From contig NZ_CP019113.1 of NCBI RefSeq assembly GCF_001888805.2, forward strand, positions 372,001 to 436,000: a stretch of DNA of 64,000 nucleotides, read 5' to 3'. Of the stretch, positions 1-6,322 are shown in pieces. Source of the stretch: Enterobacter sp. SA187. Its GTDB lineage: Bacteria; Pseudomonadota; Gammaproteobacteria; Enterobacterales; Enterobacteriaceae. Under the pieces are notes generated by a model that had not been told where the DNA came from, searched no databases, and saw only the letters and a program-made list of their open reading frames with translations. Within the stretch, counting starts at the first letter, position 1, and every line of letters starts with the position of its first letter. The position numbers were made by a program, and so were the translations under genes.

Positions 1-56
1 AGAGCAGGGGATTGAAAATCCCCGTGTCCTTGGTTCGATTCCGAGTCCGGGCACCA
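1..56 (+). tRNA. pheV: tRNA-Phe (GAA), 3' part
   Basis: The window opens inside a tRNA. The anticodon arm (GGGGATTGAAAATCCCC, anticodon GAA), the variable region, the T arm with GGTTCGATTCC and the acceptor end GTCCGGGCACCA can all be read, with CCA encoded. This matches enterobacterial tRNA-Phe; the 5' acceptor strand and D arm lie outside the window. The copy is called pheV because the downstream gene order is the pheV side of the hyb region; this rests on synteny, since pheU and pheV are nearly identical in sequence. Confidence 0.93.
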
Positions 57-66
57 CTATTTAAAG

Positions 67-90
67 AACCCGCCCACAAGGCGGGTTTTT
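67..90 (+). terminator. Rho-independent terminator of tRNA-Phe
   Basis: AACCCGCC and GGCGGGTT form a perfect 8-bp stem with a 5-nt loop followed by a T run, starting 11 bases after the CCA end. This is the usual end of a tRNA transcript. Confidence 0.85.
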
Positions 91-143
91 GCTTTTGGAC
101 GTTCTGCCCGCTGCGCTCCTACTCCCCCGCCTCCATCGGTACC

Positions 144-173
144 TGTCACAGCCTCAGCAATTGCGGGTATAAT
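144..173 (+). promoter_or_regulatory. Possible sigma-70 promoter of yaiL
   Basis: A perfect TATAAT at 168-173 lies 33 bases before the yaiL start. The -35 region (about 144-149, TGTCAC) is a poor match, so only the -10 element is convincing. Confidence 0.35.
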
Positions 174-206
174 GACAAAAATTATCCAATGAGTTCAGAA
201 ACGACG

Positions 207-746
207 ATGACCAAACTTACCTTACAAGAGCAGATGCTGAAAGCGGGCCTGGTGACCAGCAAAAAAATGGCCAAAGTGCAGCGCACGGCGAAGAAATCCC
301 GCGTGCAGACGCGTGAAGCCCGTGCTGCGGTGGAAGAGAATAAAAAGGCACAGCTGGAGCGCGACAAGCTGCTGAGCGAACAGCAAAAACAAGCAGCGTT
401 GTCCAAAGAGTACAAAGCGCAGGTGAAGCAGCTGATTGAGATGAACCGCATCAACATTGCCAGAGGCAATATTGATTTCAACTTTACCGACAATAACTTT
501 ATTAAAAAAATCGCCGTCGATAAGGTGACCCAGGCGCAGTTGATTAGCGGACGTCTTGCTATTGCGCGTCTGATGAAAGACAGCAGCGGCGAGAGTGAAT
601 ACGCCATTATTCCGGCAAGCGTTGCCGATAAAATTGCGCAGCGGGATGCAGAAAGTATTGTCCTCAACAGTGCGTTGAGTCAGGAAGCGCAGGATGAAGA
701 CGATCCGTATGCAGATTTCAAAGTACCTGATGATTTGATGTGGTAA
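207..746 (+). CDS. yaiL: DUF2058 family protein YaiL
   Basis: This 179-residue protein matches recalled E. coli YaiL closely along its length, including the opening MTKLTLQEQ and the C-terminal run of acidic residues ending in DDLMW. Residues about 20-85 are strongly charged, rich in Lys, Arg and Glu, and predicted to be a long helix or coiled coil; the rest is compact. DUF2058 proteins are sometimes annotated as nucleoprotein or polynucleotide-associated, but no reaction is established. The start at 207 matches E. coli; an in-frame ATG at 189 would add six residues. In E. coli K-12 yaiL lies far away near frmR, so its place beside pheV is a difference in gene order. Confidence 0.88.
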   Translation: MTKLTLQEQMLKAGLVTSKKMAKVQRTAKKSRVQTREARAAVEENKKAQLERDKLLSEQQKQAALSKEYKAQVKQLIEMNRINIARGNIDFNFTDNNFIKKIAVDKVTQAQLISGRLAIARLMKDSSGESEYAIIPASVADKIAQRDAESIVLNSALSQEAQDEDDPYADFKVPDDLMW

Positions 747-833
747 GCAAAACGTAGTACGCGCAGGCGTTGTGCATTACACTGCGCGCGGCAAGAACTG
801 AGCAGATAAACGATTAAACAGGCGGTAATGGCG

Positions 834-1310
834 ATGAACGGAACAATCACAACCTGGTTCAAAGACAAAGGTTTTGGATTTCTCAAAGATGAAAACGGGG
901 ATAACCGTTATTTTCATGTGATTAAGGTCGCCAACCCTGAACTCATCAAGAAAGATGCGGCGGTGACCTTTGAACCCACCACCAATAATAAAGGCCTGTC
1001 CGCCTACGCAGTGAAAGTGCTGCCGGAAAGCAAATACATCTTTATCGCCGGTGAGCGCATTAAGCTTACGGCCATCAAATCTTACGTGGTTTTCAGCGAA
1101 GAAGTCCCCGTCGAGGCGCGCATCGATAAAGAAAATACCGTGCTGTCCGTAGGGCTGCTGATGGGCAACATTCGCCCAAAAACCGATATCAAGCCGGGAC
1201 AAATGCGGACGCTGAAAAAACTGGCGATCACCACCTTCCAGGGAGAGACGTTAATCTTTACGGAAGATGAGATCGACGTGGATGCGACGGTGAAAATGCT
1301 TAAGGTTTGA
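834..1310 (+). CDS. Cold-shock-domain protein with a C-terminal extension
   Basis: The first 65 or so residues form a cold-shock (OB-fold) domain with both RNA-binding motifs visible: KGFGF near residue 12 and RYFHV near residue 25. The remaining 90 residues are not a cold-shock domain and are not recognised. At 158 residues the protein is more than twice the length of CspA-type proteins, so it is not a standard Csp paralogue. The start at 834 is chosen because GGCGG at 821-825 is 8 bases upstream and the protein then begins MNGTI like cold-shock proteins; an ATG at 828 would add two residues. RNA or single-stranded DNA binding is inferred from the domain. It is monocistronic with its own terminator. 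Confidence 0.78.
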   Translation: MNGTITTWFKDKGFGFLKDENGDNRYFHVIKVANPELIKKDAAVTFEPTTNNKGLSAYAVKVLPESKYIFIAGERIKLTAIKSYVVFSEEVPVEARIDKENTVLSVGLLMGNIRPKTDIKPGQMRTLKKLAITTFQGETLIFTEDEIDVDATVKMLKV

Positions 1311-1340
1311 TGTTACGTCAAGGACCTGCCCATAAAGATT

Positions 1341-1370
1341 AAAAAGGCACGCCAGCGTGCCTTTTCCTTT
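1341..1370 (+). terminator. Rho-independent terminator after the cold-shock-domain gene
   Basis: AAAAGGCAC pairs with GTGCCTTTT around a short loop, followed by more T residues. The A tract in front makes it potentially active in both directions. Confidence 0.85.
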
Positions 1371-1445
1371 CTCTGCCCGCCATGCTAAAAACATTCATCA
1401 CGCTTTTGATATAGTGAATAAACACACACAACATCAGGAGTTAAC

Positions 1446-2006
1446 ATGAGTCAGCAAGCTGCCCTTAACGCGCAACCGCTGGAGTGGGGCCACGGGCCAC
1501 GCACCTTTGAAGTTTTTCTTGAGCCTACCTGTCCGTTCTCCGTCAAAGCCTTTAACAAGCTGGACGCGCTGTTACAGCATGTCGGCGAAGATAACGTCAC
1601 CATTAAAATCCGTCTGCAATCCCAACCGTGGCATCTGTATTCCGGCGTGATCGTGCGCTATATCCTTGCGGCCTCGACGCTGCCGGACGGGCGCGACGCG
1701 GCGCATAAAGTCATGCAGGCGGTGGCCGATCACCGTGAAGAGTTTGAATTTACCGATCATTGCAGCGGTCCGAATATGGACGCCACGCCAAACGATATTC
1801 TGGCGCGCCTTAAAGCTTACAGCGGGGTGGATGCCTCGGTACCCTTTGGCCGGGCGGATCTGCAAACCGTCATTAAATGGCACTGCAAATATGCCCGTCA
1901 GAACGGCATTCACGTCTCACCGACCTTTATGGTCAACGGTCTGGTGCAGCCGGATCTGGGCAGCGGAGATGACGTCACCGTCTGGGCTGAACGCCTTTTT
2001 TCCTGA
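1446..2006 (+). CDS. DsbA-like thioredoxin-fold protein with a monothiol CPFS motif
   Basis: This 186-residue protein has a thioredoxin/DsbA fold: strand plus C29-P-F-S32 at the active-site position, a helical insertion in the middle, and a cis-Pro loop (HVSPTF) near residue 158 followed by NG. The second active-site cysteine is Ser, so the protein cannot form a standard CXXC disulfide within the motif. There is no signal peptide, so it is cytoplasmic. Other cysteines (about residues 104 and 141) could serve as resolving thiols. CAGGAG sits 5 bases before the ATG. It lies upstream of yghU, itself a thiol/disulfide protein, though a 95-bp gap separates them. A role in thiol chemistry is inferred; the substrate is unknown. 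Confidence 0.72.
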   Translation: MSQQAALNAQPLEWGHGPRTFEVFLEPTCPFSVKAFNKLDALLQHVGEDNVTIKIRLQSQPWHLYSGVIVRYILAASTLPDGRDAAHKVMQAVADHREEFEFTDHCSGPNMDATPNDILARLKAYSGVDASVPFGRADLQTVIKWHCKYARQNGIHVSPTFMVNGLVQPDLGSGDDVTVWAERLFS

Positions 2007-2101
2007 ATAACAACGACCTGGCGTTAAGCGCACTAACCGTCCGTTTCTGCGCGTAGCGCCTGCTACACTGCTTCAACACATCAATGAAAAGGCAGGTTAA
2101 C

Positions 2102-2968
2102 ATGTCAGACAATCAGTATCAGCCACCGAAAACCTGGACGTGGGATAAATCCGCAGGCGGCGCCTTTGCCAGCATCAATCGCCCGGTATCCGGCGCCACG
2201 CATGAAAAAACCCTGCCAGTTGGCAAGCACCCACTTCAGCTCTACTCCCTCGGTACGCCTAACGGCCAGAAGGTGACAATTCTGCTGGAAGAGCTGCTGG
2301 AAAAAGGCGTGACCGCCGCGGAATACGATGCCTGGCTTATCCGTATTGGCGAAGGCGATCAGTTCTCCAGCGGCTTTGTTGAGGTAAACCCGAACTCTAA
2401 AATCCCGGCGCTGAGCGATCACTCCACTACTCCGCCGACCCGCGTGTTCGAATCCGGATCTATCCTGCTGTATCTGGCAGAAAAATACGGCCACTTCCTG
2501 CCGAAGGATCCGGCCGGGCGTACCGAAGCGCTGAACTGGCTGTTCTGGCTACAGGGCGCAGCCCCGTTCCTCGGCGGCGGATTCGGGCATTTTTATCACT
2601 ATGCGCCGGTGAAAATCGAGTACGCCATCAACCGCTTTACCATGGAAGCCAAGCGTCAGCTCGACGTGCTGGATCAGCAGCTGGCGAAGCATAAGTTTGT
2701 GGCCGGTGACGAATACACCATCGCGGATATGGCGATCTGGCCGTGGTACGGCAACGTGGTGCTCGGCACCATCTATGACGCCGCCGAGTTCCTCGATGCC
2801 GGCAGCTACAAAAACGTACTACGTTGGGCGAAAGAGGTGGCGGTGCGCCCCGCCGTGAAGCGTGGCCGCATCGTCAACCGCACCAACGGGCCGCTGAACG
2901 AACAGCTGCACGAGCGTCACGACGCTAGCGACTTCGATACCAACACCGAAGACAAGCGCAGCAGCTAA
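2102..2968 (+). CDS. yghU: Glutathione transferase-like disulfide-bond reductase YghU
   Basis: The 288-residue protein has the same length as E. coli YghU and matches it almost throughout. It has an N-terminal thioredoxin-like GST domain (about residues 48-130, with VNPNSKIPAL and ESGSILLYLAEK forming the glutathione site) and an all-helical C-terminal domain. The E. coli enzyme (Nu-class GST) binds two glutathiones and reduces organic hydroperoxides and disulfides in the cytoplasm. The start at 2102 matches the E. coli N-terminus; an upstream ATG at 2084 would add six residues. As in E. coli, yghU lies next to the hyb region, but here a cyclase and a regulator are inserted between them. Confidence 0.95.
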   Translation: MSDNQYQPPKTWTWDKSAGGAFASINRPVSGATHEKTLPVGKHPLQLYSLGTPNGQKVTILLEELLEKGVTAAEYDAWLIRIGEGDQFSSGFVEVNPNSKIPALSDHSTTPPTRVFESGSILLYLAEKYGHFLPKDPAGRTEALNWLFWLQGAAPFLGGGFGHFYHYAPVKIEYAINRFTMEAKRQLDVLDQQLAKHKFVAGDEYTIADMAIWPWYGNVVLGTIYDAAEFLDAGSYKNVLRWAKEVAVRPAVKRGRIVNRTNGPLNEQLHERHDASDFDTNTEDKRSS

Positions 2969-2975
2969 CCTGTGT

Positions 2976-3006
2976 AACCGGGCGAACTACGCCCGGTTTT
3001 TCTTTT
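2976..3006 (+). terminator. Rho-independent terminator of yghU
   Basis: AACCGGGCG pairs with CGCCCGGTT and is followed by a T-rich tract, 8 bases after the yghU stop codon. Confidence 0.88.
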
Positions 3007-3099
3007 CTCTGCCGCCCGCCGGTTTCTTTTTCTCGCCGCATATTTACAACAAAATAATAACTGGTAAGAATGATTTTTTTTCATTCATTGCGGACACCT

Positions 3100-4080
3100 A
3101 TGTCTGAACGCGCCCTGACACAGCAGATCCAGAATCTGAAAAAGCATAATGCCCGTCTGGTGAGGCTGGCGCGTGACGCCCGCAGTAAACTCAGCGCTAC
3201 CCTCGACGGCACCGGCCTGTGCCTGTGGCAGCTGGATGTGCCCAGCGGGAAACTGATCATCTTCAACCGCCGCTGGGGATCGATGCTCGGCTATCAGCCG
3301 AAAGAGCTCAGCGCGCAGTTTGAGGTATGGAAAGATCATCTGCATCCGGAGGATCGTCCCTGGGTACTGAAGGCGTTTTACGATCATCTTGAGGGCAAAG
3401 CCCCTTACTACGAAGCCCTGCACCGCATGCAGCATAAAAACGGCACCATCACCTGGGTGCTGGATCGCGGGCGCGTCAGCGAGCGGGATGCCAGCGGCAA
3501 TCCGCTGAAGGTCACCGGCACACACATCGACATGACCAAAGAGAAGCAGTACGAAGAGCAACTGGCGCTGCTGGCCAATCACGATCCGCTCACCGGACTT
3601 GCCAACCGTCACGCGCTGATCAAACAGTTCGACGAGCGTAAACAGGCCGGGCCGCTGTGCGTGGCTTTTATCGATCTGGATAATTTTAAGCATGTTAACG
3701 ATACCCTCGGGCATCGTAGCGGCGATGTATTGCTGATCCAGCTCAGCCAGCGTCTGCGCGACACCTGTCCGCCGGGCACCACTATCGGGCGGCTCGGCGG
3801 CGATGAGTTCGTGCTGTTGCTGCCCTTTGCGCTGGCGGATGCGACGATCCACCGCGCGGCGCAGGATCTGCTGCACGCCGTGCTGACGCCCTTTGATCTG
3901 GATAACGGCGTCGGATCGGTGGGCGCATCCATTGGCATTGATGAAGTGCAGCCGCAGGACAGCTTTGTGGAAGCCTTAACCCGCGCGGACGAGGCGATGT
4001 ATCACATCAAGCACAGCGGCAAAAACGGCGTGGCGATGGGCGCAACGCTGATCTCCATCTCCCCGCGGCTGACAGCCTGA
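3100..4080 (+). CDS. PAS-GGDEF diguanylate cyclase
   Basis: The 326-residue protein (from 3100) has an N-terminal coiled-coil stretch, one PAS_3-type sensor domain (about residues 35-145, with WGSMLGY and HPEDR) and a C-terminal GGDEF domain (about 155-315). The signature RLGGDEF is intact, as are DPLTGLANR and FIDLDNFK, so cyclic di-GMP synthesis from GTP is expected. The RxxD inhibitory site that normally precedes GGDEF by five residues is absent, so classical product inhibition is not expected. There is no membrane segment and no EAL domain, so it is a soluble sensor-cyclase. An ATG at 3070 would add ten residues. The next gene starts 8 bases after the stop, suggesting co-transcription. 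Confidence 0.85.
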   Translation: MSERALTQQIQNLKKHNARLVRLARDARSKLSATLDGTGLCLWQLDVPSGKLIIFNRRWGSMLGYQPKELSAQFEVWKDHLHPEDRPWVLKAFYDHLEGKAPYYEALHRMQHKNGTITWVLDRGRVSERDASGNPLKVTGTHIDMTKEKQYEEQLALLANHDPLTGLANRHALIKQFDERKQAGPLCVAFIDLDNFKHVNDTLGHRSGDVLLIQLSQRLRDTCPPGTTIGRLGGDEFVLLLPFALADATIHRAAQDLLHAVLTPFDLDNGVGSVGASIGIDEVQPQDSFVEALTRADEAMYHIKHSGKNGVAMGATLISISPRLTA

Positions 4081-4088
4081 GGCCGGGC

Positions 4089-4796
4089 ATGAAATCCACG
4101 CGACAACAAACCCTTCTGGCGCTCCTCGCCCGCCACGACACCCTGACCACCGCCAGCCTGGCGGCACAGCTCGGCATCAGCAAAGAGACGCTGCGCCGGG
4201 ATCTCACGGCGTTACAGGCGCAGGGGAAAATTGTGCGTCATCACGGGCGCGCGCGGCTGATCCACACGCAAAATCACGATGGCGGCGAGCCCTTCGTCGC
4301 CCGGTTAAAAAGCCATTACGCGGATAAAGCGGATATTGCCCGCCATGCGCTGGCGTGGATCGAGGAAGGGATGTGCCTGGCGCTGGATGCCAGCTCCACC
4401 TGTTTTCATCTGGCACGACAGCTGCCGGACGTGCCGCTGACCGTATTTACCAACAGCCAGCCCGTTTGTCAGGAGATGGCGCGCCGCCAGCACGTCAGGC
4501 TGATTTGCACCGGCGGCGAACTGGATCGTAAATACCGCTGCTACATGAATCCGACGCTCGCGCCCTTACTGAAAGCGCTTGAGATCGACCTGTTTATCTT
4601 TTCCTGCGAGGGTGTTGATACCCACGGCGATATGTGGGATCCGACGGTACATAATGCCGGATTCAAAACGCAGTTGCTAAGCCGGGCGCAGCAGTCGTTA
4701 TTGCTGATTGATAAAAGCAAATTTCAGCGCGCCAGCGATGTAAAAATTGGCAACCTGAGCGCGGTGACGCAGATGATCACCGACGTCCGCCGTTAA
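4089..4796 (+). CDS. FucR-like DeoR-family transcriptional regulator
   Basis: The 235-residue protein has an N-terminal winged helix-turn-helix (about residues 5-60, with the DeoR signature GISKETLRRDL) and a C-terminal sugar-phosphate sensor domain (DASST near residue 98, CEGVD, and SLLLIDKSKF near residue 212). By eye it resembles E. coli FucR, activator of the fucose operon, much more than other DeoR proteins, but no fucose genes are present here. The Shine-Dalgarno GAGG at 4079-4082 overlaps the cyclase stop codon, so translation is probably coupled. Its TAA overlaps the convergent hybG stop in a shared TTAA. The effector is probably a sugar phosphate; the targets are unknown. Confidence 0.8.
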   Translation: MKSTRQQTLLALLARHDTLTTASLAAQLGISKETLRRDLTALQAQGKIVRHHGRARLIHTQNHDGGEPFVARLKSHYADKADIARHALAWIEEGMCLALDASSTCFHLARQLPDVPLTVFTNSQPVCQEMARRQHVRLICTGGELDRKYRCYMNPTLAPLLKALEIDLFIFSCEGVDTHGDMWDPTVHNAGFKTQLLSRAQQSLLLIDKSKFQRASDVKIGNLSAVTQMITDVRR

Positions 4797-5026
4797 CTGT
4801 CCAGCTGCTCTAACGCCGCCAGGGTTTCTCTCGCCTGCTGTTCATCAATGATGCTCATCGCAAAACCGACGTGCACCAGCACCCACTTCCCCAACAGCGC
4901 GGCGGGATCGCCTTCGCACACCAGCGCGATGTTAATCTGTCGTTGTACGCCGCAGATGTTTACCGTCGCCAGCTGGTGAAGATCCTCCCCAACCGCAACG
5001 ATCTGCCCCGGCACGCCTATACACAT
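4793..5026 (-). CDS. hybG: Hydrogenase maturation chaperone HybG (HypC family)
   Basis: This 77-residue protein begins MCIGVPGQI, the HypC/HybG signature; Cys2 is the residue that, with HypD, carries the Fe(CN)2CO precursor. HybG delivers the iron centre to the large subunit precursor HybC and holds it open for nickel insertion. It is slightly shorter than the E. coli protein (82). It is the last gene of hybOABCDEFG, 12 bases after hybF. Confidence 0.95.
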   Translation of the reverse strand: MCIGVPGQIVAVGEDLHQLATVNICGVQRQINIALVCEGDPAALLGKWVLVHVGFAMSIIDEQQARETLAALEQLDS

Positions 5027-5038
5027 CGGTTATTCCTT

Positions 5039-5380
5039 TTATTCGATTTCGATACTTTTCACCCGCAGCGCCTCGCCGCCTTCCACGCTAAGGCTCGCGC
5101 CATGACAGCACGGACAGACCGCGTCGTGACGCTGCACTTCCACGCGGGCGCTGCACGTCCAGCACCACGCCTGCGCCGGGCGATGGATGAGATGTAACGC
5201 GCAGCCCTGCGCCGCCGTCTGCGCGCAGACGCTGGCAAAGCTAAAGCGCAGCGCGTTTTCTTCCACGCAGGCCAGCGCGCCAATTTCCAGCCAGACGCCT
5301 GTTACGCGCCGGGCGCCGGCCTGCGCCGCCTGTTCCAGCACAATTTCCACCACGCTCTGGCACAGCGACAGCTCATGCAC
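5039..5380 (-). CDS. hybF: Hydrogenase nickel incorporation protein HybF (HypA family)
   Basis: The conserved HypA/HybF start is Met-His-Glu-Leu, with His2 binding nickel. Here that tract reads GTG CAT GAG CTG, so the protein must start at the GTG at 5380-5378; this gives 113 residues, the E. coli length. The zinc site is complete: CWTC near residue 73 and CPCC near residue 86. HybF inserts nickel into the HybC precursor together with HypB. The GTG lies eight bases inside the end of hybE, so translation is probably coupled. Longer readings through an upstream TTG would place extra residues before the nickel-binding His. Confidence 0.92.
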   Translation of the reverse strand: MHELSLCQSVVEIVLEQAAQAGARRVTGVWLEIGALACVEENALRFSFASVCAQTAAQGCALHLIHRPAQAWCWTCSARVEVQRHDAVCPCCHGASLSVEGGEALRVKSIEIE

Positions 5381-5840
5381 GGGCGCGCGCCTGCCAGCCA
5401 AACAGCGCCCGCCGGCGCGACAGATCCGGGGTGTTTACCGGCAGCGAGAGCAGCATACGGGCGCAGTCGTTCGTCAGATTTATGCCCTGCGCCGCCGTCA
5501 GCCCGCGCTGCACCGGCGACATCAGCGAACAGGCCAGATAGTGCCCGATGCTTTCCAGCTCGCCGACGGTAAAGGTGATGTTTCCCGCAGGCAGCGCGAG
5601 GGCGAGTTTTCCCCCTACCGGACGCGGCTGCCAGCGCTGATGCGGGCCGGGCAGCACCAGCGCGCTGAGCATCCACGGCGTGATGAGACAGCCGATCCAC
5701 TGCTCTTCAAACAGGGTAAAGGGCGCGGCATATACCGGCATTGCCGGATGCAAAAACGCCAGATCGTGCAGCGTGCGTGCGCCGATCGCCGCAAAGGCCG
5801 TCTGCACCTGCTCCGCCGGATCACCGGAAAAGCCGCTCAT
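5373..5840 (-). CDS. hybE: Hydrogenase-2 assembly chaperone HybE
   Basis: This 155-residue protein belongs to the HybE/[NiFe]-hydrogenase chaperone family. Recognisable features are the N-terminal helix, FLHPAMPVYA, EQWIGCLITPWML near residue 47 and LPAGNITF near residue 81. In E. coli HybE binds the Tat signal of HybO and coordinates assembly with HybC before export. It overlaps hybD by 4 bases and hybF by 8. It is a few residues shorter than the E. coli protein (162). Confidence 0.93.
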   Translation of the reverse strand: MSGFSGDPAEQVQTAFAAIGARTLHDLAFLHPAMPVYAAPFTLFEEQWIGCLITPWMLSALVLPGPHQRWQPRPVGGKLALALPAGNITFTVGELESIGHYLACSLMSPVQRGLTAAQGINLTNDCARMLLSLPVNTPDLSRRRALFGWQARARA

Positions 5841-6322
5841 GCCGCACGCTCCACCAGCGTCACCCCGCTGTCACGCAGTTCAGCGATCACCCGCGCCAGC
5901 GCAGGCTCCAGACTGGCGGCCACCACCGGCGTTAAGCCGACGTGCGGTTCCAGCGATGCGGGAATGACGCCGATAAGCGTCAGCTTGCGCGGAAACTCGC
6001 CGGTAAAACGCAGCGCCGATAACACGTCCGCCAGTCCCAGCTGATGGGGCGAAATTTTGTTGGTGAACAGCACCGGCACCTCGTCGTCGCGCAGCGTCAG
6101 AACGGTGCCGGGGGAGTATTTACGCGAGACAATGGCGTCGACAATAATCAGATGGCGGCGATTCGCCATCGCCTCCAGCAGCTCCATGCCCGCCGTGCCG
6201 CCATCAAGCACTTCCACGTGCTCCGGCAGATGGTAACGCGCCGCCAGCGTCCCGGCGATGCGCACGCCAATGGCTTCGTCGCTGAGCAAAATATTGCCCA
6301 CGCCTAACACTAAAATGGTCAT
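5837..6322 (-). CDS. hybD: Hydrogenase-2 maturation endopeptidase HybD
   Basis: This 161-residue protein starts MTILVLGVGNILLSDEAIGV, the M52 hydrogenase protease signature. Glu16 and the later Asp and His (near residues 62 and 92) are the nickel-binding recognition residues. HybD removes the C-terminal 15 residues of the HybC precursor after nickel insertion. The start at 6322 overlaps the hybC stop in ATGA; an upstream start would run deep into hybC and is rejected. Confidence 0.95.
   Translation of the reverse strand: MTILVLGVGNILLSDEAIGVRIAGTLAARYHLPEHVEVLDGGTAGMELLEAMANRRHLIIVDAIVSRKYSPGTVLTLRDDEVPVLFTNKISPHQLGLADVLSALRFTGEFPRKLTLIGVIPASLEPHVGLTPVVAASLEPALARVIAELRDSGVTLVERAA

Noticed and set aside
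182..667. Long minus-strand open frame within yaiL
   Set aside because: It is antisense to a clearly conserved gene, has no ribosome site and looks like no known protein.
2084..2101. Upstream ATG extending yghU by six residues
   Set aside because: The E. coli-type N-terminus begins at 2102.
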